64,000 nucleotides of DNA from Linanthus parryae (taxonomy: Eukaryota > Streptophyta > Magnoliopsida > Ericales > Polemoniaceae). Made by a program: the position numbers and the translations under genes. Below, piece by piece: positions 22,458 to 32,512 of the stretch; the first letter of the stretch is position 1, and every line of letters starts with the position of its first letter. The DNA lies in contig JALGPY010000004.1 of assembly GCA_023055425.1 (NCBI GenBank), positions 19,491,718-19,555,717 on the forward strand. The letters are read 5' to 3'. Under the pieces are notes generated by a model. The model had not been told where the DNA came from and did not search any database. It saw only the letters and a list, made by a program, of their open reading frames with translations.

Positions 22458-23186
22458 GAGCCTCTCCAACCATGAGGGGGGAGGGGGAGGGGGAGGAGGA
22501 AAACCGTATAAAAATACGGACCATGTCCAACCATGAGGGGGGAGGGGGAAGGTGGGGGGAGAATTTAGGCATGGGTGGAGGATGGTTAGGGTGCATTTCC
22601 CCCCTAACATCCCCCTCCCCCTCCCCCCACCATTATAGCTAATTAATCCAATTTAGGGATATGTTAATTACACTTACTACTATTTTATTATTATAATATG
22701 CATTTTTAATTATGATTAATATATTTTAATTATTATTTTTATTATAAAAAAAGTATATTTTTTCGATAATTGAACAAAATATTTACGAAAAATTATCGTT
22801 ATTTGATTTTGTTGTCAATTTGATATATCTTATTATTTTTTATAATTAGCAATTAATTTTATTATTATTTTGAAAACATGATTAAAAATATGCCAAATTT
22901 ATTATTGTTATTATTATTTTTATTATTGCTATTATTATTATTATTTTATCGTTTTTGTGAGTATATATTTATATTAATATTAATTTCATATTTATTTTTA
23001 TCAAATAGTTTATTTTAAATCATTAAATATATTTTAAAAATATTCCTAATTAGGTGGGGGGAGGAGAATGGTTGAAGATGAGTAGTGGTTTGGGAGGGGG
23101 AGGGGGAGGGGGAGATTGGTGGGCCCGTGGGGGGAGGGGAAGGGGGAGGTGGGGGCGGGGGAAGTGCGACATGGTTGGAGATGCTC
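22458..23186. mobile_element. Harbinger/Tourist-like MITE with GC-rich arms
   Basis: The left end GAGCCTCTCCAACCATG and the inverted right end GAGCATCTCCAACCATGT are flanked by TTA at 22455-22457 and 23187-23189, the 3-bp duplication typical of PIF/Harbinger. Both arms carry purine-rich G runs (GGGGGAGGGGGAGG) while about 22640-23040 is extremely AT-rich. There is no coding sequence. A relative lies at 58843-59681. Confidence 0.8.
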
Positions 23187-23330
23187 TTAACGGTTTATAT
23201 AATTGGTCCAAGAAAATTGTAGAATGAAGAATTTGAAGTCATTCAAATCAAAGAATATTAGATATGATGGGAGCTGTTGAGGTTGTTTGCGGTCTTAGAT
23301 ATCTGCATTTCACACTTGCATTTTTTAATA

Positions 23331-23590
23331 CTACCTCTGAATCTCCTCTTTCTCATCGCTTTGACTTTTATCACTATTCACTGAGTCACTTTGACCGAGT
23401 GATTTGAATAGCAGAACGATCGAATTTTTTGTTAATTTTGGCATTGTGTTGTAAAGTAAAAGTTACTTGACATCACGGTGAAAAAATTATCAAAAAATTA
23501 TATCGTTTTTCTATCTTAATTATCCGGTCAAAGTGACCCAAATACGAGTCAAAAAGTCAAAGCGATGAGAAATATATGATAGGGAGGAAG
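23331..23590. mobile_element. Stowaway-like MITE, family copy 1
   Basis: The left arm (CTACCTCTGAATCTCCTC, then TTTCTCATCGCTTTGAC) pairs with the reverse complement of the right arm (CTTCCTCCCTATCATA, then TTTCTCATCGCTTTGAC). Inside is a conserved core: GTCACTTTGACC, GTGATTTG and GGTGAAAAAATTATCAAAA. The left end follows TA; the right TA is not clear. Related copies lie at 24933-25190 and 62398-62626. Confidence 0.7.
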
Positions 23591-24313
23591 TTGTTTTTTA
23601 TGAACTAAATTAACTATTTGCATTAGATTATCAAAAGTTCAGAACTGTACATTAGGCCACAGCTTATCAAAAGACCAAAATAAAAAACCAAATCGGACAT
23701 AAGTTTGTCCTTACCCCCAATGGAGGACAAAAACTAGCAAAGTAGAGAAGAAAAACAGGAGAATGCTCATGAACCCTACCAAAATACCAAGCTAACATGA
23801 TTCTGAAATAGATTGGGCAACTTTTTTTTTGATGTGTTCAGCATTTATTGAAGGGCAAAACATTTGACACACATTCCTCCAACTGGGTCTCTTTATATGT
23901 AGAGTCTAGTTGATACGAAAACAAACTACATTTCTCTTACCTATTCGAGCCCAGTTTTGTAATTCTGAGACAAAGCACAAACTAAACCCACGTGAAGAGT
24001 TAACAAAATTTCTTAGAGCTCTTGCTATATGCAACTACTTCCAACCACCAGAGCTGAAGCCTTTTACTGCATCGATAACTCTTTTGCAATCGGATTCAAC
24101 AACTTCTACCTCTATATTCATCTTAATCAACACTTTGACAGATAATTCCATGGCAGAGAGCCCAGCTTCTTCTAGTGTAGTAGCATCTCCCCATCTTGTT
24201 TCCATTTGTAGTATTTAACCAGAATGGTTCCTCATGACAATAGCAATACCTGCTTGGTCATCAGTCTTCTCAATGCTTGCATCACAATTTACCTTGATTT
24301 ATTCCATTTGTGG

Positions 24314-24854
24314 TAGGGGTGCAACTTGGGCGGGTTGAACCCGACCAACCCGAACCCAGCCCAAAATAAAATAGGGACCGAACACATAGTTTTAGTAATT
24401 TGGACGGGCTTGGACATAAATTCTTCGCCCGAATTGCAATTAGGGTCGGACTGGACACAAATATTAAACGACGGGTTAACCCGAATTATCCGATTTACAT
24501 GACAACTACCTATAAATATTACATTTTGAGATAATTATATAGCATATACAAGATGAATATGTTTTTTTTCTTTTGATTATTAGCGCTTTTAATCATAATT
24601 TTAGTTTTTGAACAAGTTTATTTTCCTTTTTTACTAACAATTTATTATTCTCTTATGTATTAGTAAAGATATTAATTTTAATGTACTAGCCCGAATTCAG
24701 CCCAAACCCGAATTGATTTGTACGAATTTGGGCTAGGGCGGGTTGGCGATGCTCTTAACTCGGGCTAGGGTGGGCTTGGGCAGCCTCGACCAAACTCGGG
24801 CTCGGGCTCGGTCAGGGGTGCCAACCCGACCAGCCCGCCCGAGTTGCAGTCCTA
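24314..24854. mobile_element. hAT-type MITE inside the LINE RNase H region
   Basis: The termini TAGGGGTGCAACTTGGGCGG and, inverted, TAGGACTGCAACTCGGGCGG are flanked by a perfect 8-bp duplication, ATTTGTGG at 24306-24313 and 24855-24862. The 8-base duplication and TAGGG ends fit hAT. The arms are rich in CCCGA/TCGGG words and the centre is AT-rich. There is no coding sequence. Confidence 0.88.
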
Positions 24855-24932
24855 ATTTGTGGGGCTTTCAATCTTTCTGCATTTAGAACTATGGGAGCCA
24901 ACATCTTCTTTTCCTCTCCCTTGTACAGCTTA

Positions 24933-25190
24933 CCACTTTGATTCTTCTCTTTCCCATCGTGGGGACTTTTTGCATTATTCGCTTGATCACTTTGACCCGT
25001 GATTTGGATAGCTAAATGATGCAATTTTTCGATAATTTTTTCATGGTATCGTAGAGTAGAAATTGTTCTATAATACGGTGAAAAAATTATCAAAAACTCG
25101 TATCGTTTTGCGATCCAAATCACCCGATCAAAGTGATCTAGATACGAGTCAAAAGAGTCAAATGATGAAAAAGAGAAGAATCATAGTGGT
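24933..25190. mobile_element. Stowaway-like MITE, family copy 2
   Basis: The inverted ends CCACTTTGATTCTTCTCTTT and ACCACTATGATTCTTCTCTT enclose the same core as 23331-23590 (GATCACTTTGACCCGTGATT; GGTGAAAAAATTATCAAAA; GATCAAAGTGATC). It lies in the LINE relic between the RNase H part and the zinc-knuckle part. The exact outer bases are uncertain by a few positions. Confidence 0.7.
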
Positions 25191-25288
25191 TTACATTTCA
25201 TAGTGTGATTGGACCTCTTTGCAGAATTTAAAACCTATCCATCCCTACTCAATCATCTAAAATACCTGAGTTTATGCTATTTCTTAGT

Positions 25289-25733
25289 GCATGTTTGGCA
25301 TCCCTGTTTTTAATCAAATTTGATTAAAAACAGGGTGTTTTTTTAAAACACATTTGGCATGCCTATTTTTTTGTCTGTTCAAAAACAAAAACATGCTGAA
25401 AAACAGTTGTTTAAAAAAAAAGCAAATGTGGTGTTTTTTGTGTTTTTTTCATACTATTGGTGTTTAAAGACATTTCTACTGTGATTAAATGCAACACATA
25501 TCAAATATATGTCGGTATTGTACGTAAAAATGATATTCAAGTATTCATAAAAAAAATGATATCCAAGCAAATTAACATTGAAATTTAGTGAAGTTGCCAA
25601 ATGTATTTTTTGATTTTAAACACTGTTTTTAAACAGATAGCAAACAATTTTTTGATTCTGTTTTTAAACGTATTTTTTTCAGCACGTTTATTTTTCACTG
25701 TTTTTCTTGTTTTTAAACAGATACCAAACAAGC
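25289..25733. mobile_element. hAT-like MITE inside the LINE relic
   Basis: The ends GCATGTTTGGCATCCCTGTT and, inverted, GCTTGTTTGGTATCTGTTTA are flanked by TCTTAGT at 25282-25288 and 25734-25740, with the next outward base differing. Internal GTTTTTAAAC words repeat in both halves. There is no coding sequence. Confidence 0.78.
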
Positions 25734-25981
25734 TCTTAGTTGCCATACATTTTCAAATATTCACACAGTAAGCTAAGAAGATCATTTCTTGCACGAGGCC
25801 ACCTATGATGGTTGTCTTCAGTGACCTCGTACCAGTGTTCCATTGTCACATATGAAAAGATCCATCCTCATGCCAGCACAGTGGAACCATACTGCTCTTT
25901 CAAAAGAACAATTTAGCATGACACGAGTCACGAGAGATAGTTTCTGTAGTTTGTTAGCATAGGAAGCACACGTTGTCCAAT

Positions 25982-26398
25982 CAATGGCGGAGCCAGGAGT
26001 TTATCGAAGGGGCACAACTCGGCCAGAATCTGTTCAATAAATAAAATATCAACTTACAAATAAAATAGGACATCATGGCTTAGTTGGTACAGCACTCCAG
26101 TTTTAGTTTGGCACACAGGGGTTCGAAACTCCTTGGGGACGTTTTATTATTTTGTCTTCTAATTTTTTGGGAAAAAAAACAAAACGAGCATTGAGAGGTT
26201 CGAACCCTCGTCGTCAAGGTTTAAAGCCAAGCGCTTGACGAAATAAGCCAGACACGCAATTGGGATATATCGGGGCACTTTTATATTTATATAGGGGCTC
26301 AGTTATTTTTTTTTAACAAAATTAAGGGTTATCTAGTGGTTCTGGAAACTTGGGGGGGGGGGGGAGGGTGGGCGTGACCCTTCATGGCTCCGCCCCTG
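25982..26398. mobile_element. hAT-like MITE with two opposed tRNA-like modules
   Basis: The ends CAATGGCGGAGCC and, inverted, CAGGGGCGGAGCC are flanked by a perfect 8-bp duplication, TGTCCAAT at 25974-25981 and 26399-26406. Inside, the plus strand has TGGCTTAGTTGGTA near 26075 and GGTTCGAAACTCC near 26120. The minus strand has TGGCTTATTTCGTCAAGC near 26250 and GGGTTCGAACC near 26200. These pairs resemble the A and B boxes of RNA polymerase III promoters. A G run (26352-26364) lies near the right end. Confidence 0.82.
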
Positions 26399-27190
26399 TG
26401 TCCAATGCCGCCCCTTTCTTATTTAGATTCTGTTTTGTTGTCATAACATCCTTCCTTTCTCTCCACAACATCATTTTCAGTCTATTATGCATCTTCAAAT
26501 TCCACATTTTTTTAAAGTTGCATGCATAACTTCTTTGCCGCTGATGAACTCCCATTTGCCTTGTGTAAGCCATTTTTGCAGTTAACTGCATGTCCATCAA
26601 ACCATGCCTCAATCAATTCTTCTTTCCAACTTCTTGATGTGCTATCTATAAGGTCTTTCACCCTCTTGGGAGCACAAGTAATATTATCTGGAGACGTGGG
26701 AAGTTTTATAGGTTGGGGATCCAAGGGTCTTGCCCAATGTAAATTTGGTCCCCGTTACCTATAATTATCTAATAGCTTCTTCTTCAATAACTTGCTACAT
26801 TTTAGGATCCCTTTCCAAAAATAAGAATCAGCGGTCTTTTGCTCCACCATTTGGAAATCGAGCACACTACAATATTTAGCTAATAAATGATGTGTACACA
26901 ACTTCTCTTTAGAGCACCACGGTTACCAAGCTAATTTAGAGATCACTGATAAATTGCATTTCCCCCTTTTTTAGTTCAAGTTCCTCTCTGATCCTCCTCT
27001 ACAATCTCCCTTATGCGTTCTTGCTGGAAAAAACAATTGATTTATCTTTAACGACCTTTCACCAGAGACCTCTTCATATAGCTGCAGGCATAGTTTTACA
27101 CTCGCCCTTGTCATAATAGTCAGGTCACCTGCATACATCTGATGGAGAATAGGAGGCCACCTTTAGGTAATTGTTCGCTCACAAGCCCCT

Positions 27191-28330
27191 CATTCCTTAT
27201 CCAAAAGAAGCACGCTCTTGAGAGCGAGTGCGTGTGTGGGAGGGGGGGAGATTATTGTACAACAAAAAGATCTTAATGCCTTCTTCAAAGTTTCGCCATA
27301 CAGTCAGCCGCTTGGTTGGCCTCCCTGAACCTGTGGTGCATCCTCCATTGGGCTTCCTTGGGACTAATTGTCTACAGTCATTCAACATAGGGGTCATCCA
27401 TGGTTTAGCTGAAACTGAAGCATTAAGGCAAGAATAGACAACATGAGAGTCTTTTTCAATAATAAGAGAAGTAAGGTTCAAGAGGTTAGCTAAATATAAT
27501 CCATCACAGATTTTAGTTAGCTCAATGAGAAATTCATAATGTGCAGTGTAAATTGTCTGAAGATGGACCCATCTAGAGTTATTGAGTCAGAATTTAGAAA
27601 ATTTTCCTTAAAGTTCATTAGCAAACACCTAGCCTCAAATTTTAATTGAATGAAGTTAAGTTATTAAAAGATGTTCATGATTGCATTAGCCTTGCATAGT
27701 AGAAAAACATAAGCTCCAGATAATTTATCCTCAGCCCTACTATTATTATATTAAAGTAACCACACAGTGATCGGAGCGGTTAGAGAATGCTCTGAAACCC
27801 TAGCATATTGTCATAAGGCAGAAAAACAATGGCATCCATGAGAAATAAAAGTAATTCTATCTGTTAAAAGTGTGCAGCCAACCACATTTCTGCAGATGAT
27901 GATGGTAAACCTTCATTACGTTCCTTTTAGCAAAGCTGAAGCCCACGCAGTTTTCGCCGTCTCTGACAGTATCTCTTTTATAAACGGGATAATCTATGAG
28001 GTAGGCGGATTAAAGAATGGAGATCCCATTTATCTAGACCTTGCTCATACACCAATTCAGCCAATCAGTTCTCCACCATACTCTAGTCCCGCTTCATAAT
28101 TGAAATGCAAGGACGTAACTCATATTTAAGTAGTTGGTCGTAGTATAGTTATACAGAGATTGTATAATTTTGGGTGAACCGGTTACTTCCATTTCCCCTT
28201 GAATCAAAGTCCTTCAATTTTGTGTGAAGCTGAGTTTATGCTTGCTTCAGCTAGATTCTTGAAGTAAAATGACAAGAATCTGGCTGGATGTGATGCCTAA
28301 GGGACTATATCACCTGAAGTACCACAGCTG
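27191..28330 (-). pseudogene. Second LINE-type relic with an RNase H trace
   Basis: The minus strand at about 27240-27560 translates to GLYLANLLNLTSLIIEKDS, then VVYSCLN and PMLNDCRQL. This pattern resembles the second half of plant RVT_3-type RNase H domains. It lies upstream of the RT trace of the 23.9-27.2 kb relic, where an RNase H does not belong, so it probably comes from a second element or a rearrangement. From 27760 to 28330 I see only scattered short frames. Confidence 0.45.
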
Positions 28331-28334
28331 AAAT

Positions 28335-29888
28335 AGTAGGCTACTGAATGGTGCTACTACCAGCAGTTTTATTTAATCCAAGACAGTTCATCTTTTCCCT
28401 AACACTCTTAGCCTCTTCCCATCTTTGAGCTTGAGAAATAAACTTTCCAGAATCACATAATTTCCTGTGTTTCTGGCTCAATATCAAACAAATGTTCACA
28501 AGCAAACCTCCCAATTTCAACATCACCAAACAGTGAAGCTCCAATAAGCAAAGCCCCCCCCCCCCCCCAAACCTTGGCACTTGGCTTAATTTGCATTTCC
28601 AAAATTAAACGAACGGCTTCAGAGTGTTTATCTGCCCGACTTAGAACTCCATCCATGCAAGCATAGTGCTCAACTGAGGGCTGAATTCTGTATTTGACAA
28701 GCATCATATCAAATTTCTGCCGTGCTTCGTCTACTTCTCCAGAATGAACACAAGCTTTTAATATAAACATGAATGTGACACAGTCTGATTGTGTCCCACT
28801 GCTCAGCATCTCATCAAACAGACCAAGTGACGTTTTTGCATTTCCATTGACAACATAAGTTGAGATTATTGATGTCCAAAGAATCACGTTCCTGTAATGT
28901 GATTGATCAAAAACCTTTTGTGCCCCTTGAACAAAACCCATTTTGGAATAGGTATCTATAATGGCAGTTGCAGCGTGTACATTTGAATAAATATCATTCC
29001 TAACAGCATATGCATGTACTAACTTTGCACCTTTTAAATCTGATAATTGCGCAAGAGAAGGAAGAATGCTCGAAAGCGTCACCGAATTGGGCTTCAAACT
29101 GGTAGACTGTATCTCACGAAATAGTTCTAGAACTCCTCCATGCCAATTGTTCTGCATCAGACCTGAAATTACAACATTCCACGTTGATAATCATGCTTGG
29201 TCGACAAACCCATGAACCATGTATCCAGAAATAATCGCCCCATATGTAATTGCATCCTTATCATGCATACTTTCCAGAAGTTCAATAGCATAATCAAAGG
29301 AACTACATTTATCATACAAAGCAATGATGGAATTACAGAGAGAGAAGTCCATCTTGATGTGGTTTGCAACAATAAAATGATGAATATCCATTCCTTGCAA
29401 TCTTCATGATACCCTTTGGTCTCAAACCCTTTAAACAGAGACCTAGCTGAAGCAACATCACCACATTTAGAGTAGTGAATAATAAATGGATTCATAACAA
29501 AGACATCTGAATCAAACCCATTTCGGGTAACGAAAGAATAAAACATTGCAGCTACATTCGAGTCCGGTAACAAGGCCGATTTAGCATTACGATTACTGTA
29601 AAGTTACTCAGACTGGCTAATCAACCTGTGTGAGAAGAACTCAAGAGTCTCAGTGTGCATGTTTGTGGAGGAATACCCACTGAGCATGGCGTTCCAATTG
29701 AATGTGTTTCTGTAGGGAGTTTCGTCGAAAACCTTGCGGGCTTCACAGATGTGACTGGTCTTGGAATAGAAGTTAACGAGTTTTGATACGAGGAAGTTAC
29801 CGAATGAGGCGGCAATGGATCTGCTTGCCTTGACGGAGTTAGGCGGTGGTCCGTGCAGTATTGAAGAGGTCGAGTCCCGTGGGTCCAT
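28335..29888 (-). pseudogene. Pentatricopeptide repeat (PPR) gene relic, PLS/E type
   Basis: Minus-strand translation from MDPRDSTSS at 29888 gives successive 35-residue PPR units, for example LVNFYSKTSHICEARKVFDE, IIHYSKCGDVASARSLF, IIALYDKCSSFDYAIELLE, IIDTYSKMGFVQGAQKVFDQ and VHSGEVDEARQKFDMM. An E-type C-terminal motif follows, ending in QRWEEAKSVREKMNCLGL. Lesions seen: TAA at about 29604, a frame change near 29400, TGA at 29191 and another frame change near 28460. PPR proteins normally bind organelle RNA; this copy would not give a full product. Sequencing errors cannot be excluded for the frame changes. Confidence 0.82.
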
Positions 29889-30185
29889 TTAGGGTTTTCA
29901 GAAAAGACCTCCCGAAGTTCATCATTGGGGCGAAATGGGGTGGTTGAAATCTCTCAATTCCAGCTCTTGCTGGTGGCCGAGAAGAGGAAGAGAAACGATG
30001 TCATGGGTTCCACCGGCGCTAGACGGAATTTAGTTCTCATATGAGATACGGTGGGAACGTTGCCGGTGATGGAAAATGAGTCTATTTTATGGAAGGACAT
30101 CGGAAGGAAGTGGGTCGGGTGTCGCCGGCGGCTACTCACCTTGTCGCGGGCGATTGTTGTTTCCGTGTGGGAGGGCCTGCAAAAA
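29889..30185. other. Upstream region of the PPR relic; no gene assigned
   Basis: GC-richer than its surroundings and open in short frames on both strands, ending at the MULE-like element at 30186. It may hold the promoter and 5' leader of the former PPR gene. I recognise no product. Confidence 0.25.
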
Positions 30186-31243
30186 GAGCAATTCTTAGGT
30201 GCTCATAGAGCAAATCCACTTGGTGCTCTATTGCACTCACATTTCAACATGTGTAATAAAAGTGGGATGAGTGGGAGAGAGAAATAGGAATTTGTTTGTT
30301 TGTTTGTTTGTTTGTTTTTTTTTTTTTTTCCTGTCATGCTACGGAACACAAATTGATATCACGGTCATCTCCCAAAAATTGAAACGGTGTGCAACTATTG
30401 GCCCCACAAGTTTCTCTTCTCTCTCCCACTTCGTTTAGTTTAGTTTCTTTCCTTCTTCTTTCTCGCAGTAACCCATAGATTCAACACCAAATCAACCATT
30501 ACCAGGACTTAGATTCACTCAAGTTGATTCCGGCAAAAGATAGACGCCATACTCGGCGCATACCACGACTAATTCAGCCGATAACCGCCGAACCACCTCT
30601 CATCTTCTCCATCATAAACATCGAGACCCAAATACCTGGACCTGAACAAACCACACCTGCAACCTTCGTCATCACTGCCTTCGACCTCGACACTCCCCAG
30701 GCCGATTTAATTCTACCCTCGACTGCAACTATAGACACTCTGTCTCAACAATAAAAAAACCTACCCCAATCAGTAAACCAAATATTACCCTAAAAATCCA
30801 ATTTCGAACAAATCTCGATCCTGAAAGAAAATCAAGAATCGACCGACGATTTAATATTAAAATTGAGAGAGAGAGAGAGAGAGAGGATAGGTGGTGTTCC
30901 GACATGGGAGACGATTTTGTAGTTCTGGTGAATGGTGATGGATGATCTGGGACTGGGTTGATGGGTTTGTTGCAAGTTAGAAGAAGAAACGGAGAGATTC
31001 ATCAAAAAGAAATCAGAAACGAAGAGAGAGAGAGAGAAGAAACTGGTGGGGCCACATAGGCATGATGTGGCTTATTCGGCACATGGTCGGGAGATCTAGT
31101 CAGGTTATCCAGCATTTCTCTTTTTTTTCTATAACTTATAGGGATAATGGTTAACCCTAGTAGGACATGTGTCAGTTAATGAATGGTATGGAGCACCAAG
31201 TGTCGTGCTTACGTGGTGCTCTTGGAGTATCTAAAATTTTCTC
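30186..31243. mobile_element. MULE-like element with MITE ends and ~0.9 kb cargo (Pack-MULE candidate)
   Basis: The left ~80 bp (GAGCAATTCTTAGGTGCTCA onward) and right ~70 bp (inverted: GAGAAAATTTTAGATACTCC) match the two halves of the 160-bp Mutator-type MITE at 21940-22099. Between them lies about 0.9 kb absent from the MITE: a TTTG microsatellite with a T run (30297-30329), a CT-rich leader-like stretch, a C-rich segment with a 76-codon open frame (30524-30754), and a GA microsatellite (30864-30884). The flanks do not show a matching 9-bp duplication. The cargo could be a captured gene fragment. I do not recognise its product. Confidence 0.55.
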
Positions 31244-31271
31244 CTCTCTTTCATGTTCTTATCTACTTGCT

Positions 31272-31464
31272 TTGCACACGGGCGGAGTCAGGAATTCAGC
31301 TAATTTAGAAAAAATAAACAAATTAAGACTAACATTTAAATTTGGTAAAGTTTGACGGTGTTCTTGTGAAATTATTGTGGGGGATTAAATTTAAAATAAA
31401 CAAAACAGGGGTAAATATGCAATTACTAAGAGTTGAGTGGGAATATTGTCCCTCTCCGCCATTG
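31272..31464. mobile_element. Small element with GGCGGAG-type inverted ends
   Basis: The left CACGGGCGGAGTCAGGAA and inverted right CAATGGCGGAGAGGGA resemble the ends of the hAT-like MITE at 25982-26398 but enclose under 200 bp of AT-rich sequence. The target duplication is unclear. Boundaries are approximate. Confidence 0.45.
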
Positions 31465-31637
31465 TATGCATCAACATAAGTAAGCTCTCTCCGTCTCACT
31501 TTAGAATGTTGATAGAAAGCTTCTTAAATTTCTCCAAATTTTAAATTCAAAACTTAAAAATTAACATCCAATGACTTAAGCCTGCATATACACTTTAAAT
31601 GATGAGGATCAATTTTATACATGGCCCTAATGGTCAC

Positions 31638-32305
31638 TAGGGTTGTACACAGAGGGATTTAGGCTGGTCCGTCCTATACTTTTCCCCTACCCGATAGCTA
31701 GGGTTGAAGAAACCAAAACCCAAATCTAACCAAAGAATTCGAGAACTCAAACCTACCCTGACTTTTCATGCGGCTCAGTTCGGGCGGGCTTGATTGAACT
31801 GGATTTTGGATTTCAACGAAAAAAATATGTAATTATATTTGCAACATCATTACAACAATACTTTGACTGTTCATCACATTTGTTAACTAGAGTAAAAAAA
31901 ATCACTGGAAAATTAACAACATTGAAATACAATTGCTCTACTTGAGGCACTGGCCTAGATACATCGAGAAATATTGAACTAAATATGCAATTTTTGGTCA
32001 AAATAGATTAAGAATGTGGTCACCAAGTTCCCATCTTCGTAGTATATGATTTTGAAAGAAGAAGAACAAATTGTTTGCGAGGATAAGAAAGTAAGTAGGT
32101 TTACAAGGAATTAATATATTTACATTGCTATCTTCGGGGCGGCGCATGTACAAATGGGTGAAATTTTCTTAAACTCACTGATCACCCGAATGACCAATCA
32201 TGACCCATTGCCATTGGACTTAGTTTCTAGGGCGGTTCGACTCGGACCGGCCTGGCCCGGACCGGTTGCCAGTTGGGTGGGTAACTCTGCCTTTGTACAG
32301 CCTTA
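31638..32305. mobile_element. hAT-type MITE with 8-bp target duplication
   Basis: The ends TAGGGTTGTACACAGAGG and, inverted, TAAGGCTGTACAAAGGCAG are flanked by a perfect ATGGTCAC at 31630-31637 and 32306-32313. The interior has no long ORF. The flanks (31490-31630 and 32314-32510), with CTCTCCGTCTCACTTTAGA on the left and AAACGGAGGTAGTATG on the right, may be the two halves of an older Stowaway-like element that this one entered. Confidence 0.85.
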
Positions 32306-32512
32306 ATGGTCACAGCTCTAATATACGTTAGATTCATATTAACTTACTAATTAAGATAATTGAAGCCCAATTACTATTTAATGGGGTAATTTATTAATAA
32401 GGATAAGATGGTATTTTGCACCTTAAGAACTTCTCATTTTGGGAAAGGATGAAGAAACAGAAAAACAGCCCAATTGGGAAAGGATGAAGAAACGGAGGTA
32501 GTATGCAATAAG

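Larger units (their letters stand above)
23880..27190 (-). pseudogene. L1-type LINE relic (RT, zinc knuckle, RNase H) split by four MITEs
   Basis: On the minus strand from right to left: an RT trace with HQMYAGDLTIMTRAS and SGERSLKINQ (about 27040-27160), where the catalytic YADD has become YAGD; a linker with CAPKRVKDLIDSTSRSWKEE (26595-26690); the zf-RVT region with LKMHNRLKMMLWRERKD and VMLNCSFERAVWFH (25860-26500); and an RNase H-like domain with KVNCDASIEKTDDQAGIAIV and VVESDCKRVIDAVKG (23890-24305). TAA replaces the W of the expected EWIKVNCDAS. The domain order and motifs are those of plant L1-type LINEs. The coding line resumes after each inserted MITE. Confidence 0.75.

Noticed and set aside
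22464..22560. Assembly artefact suggested by long G runs
   Set aside because: The runs fall in both arms of an element with matching ends and TTA duplications, and a relative at 58.8 kb has the same design.
26071..26257. A genuine tRNA gene
   Set aside because: A- and B-box-like words are present, but acceptor and anticodon stems do not close convincingly and the modules lie in a MITE.
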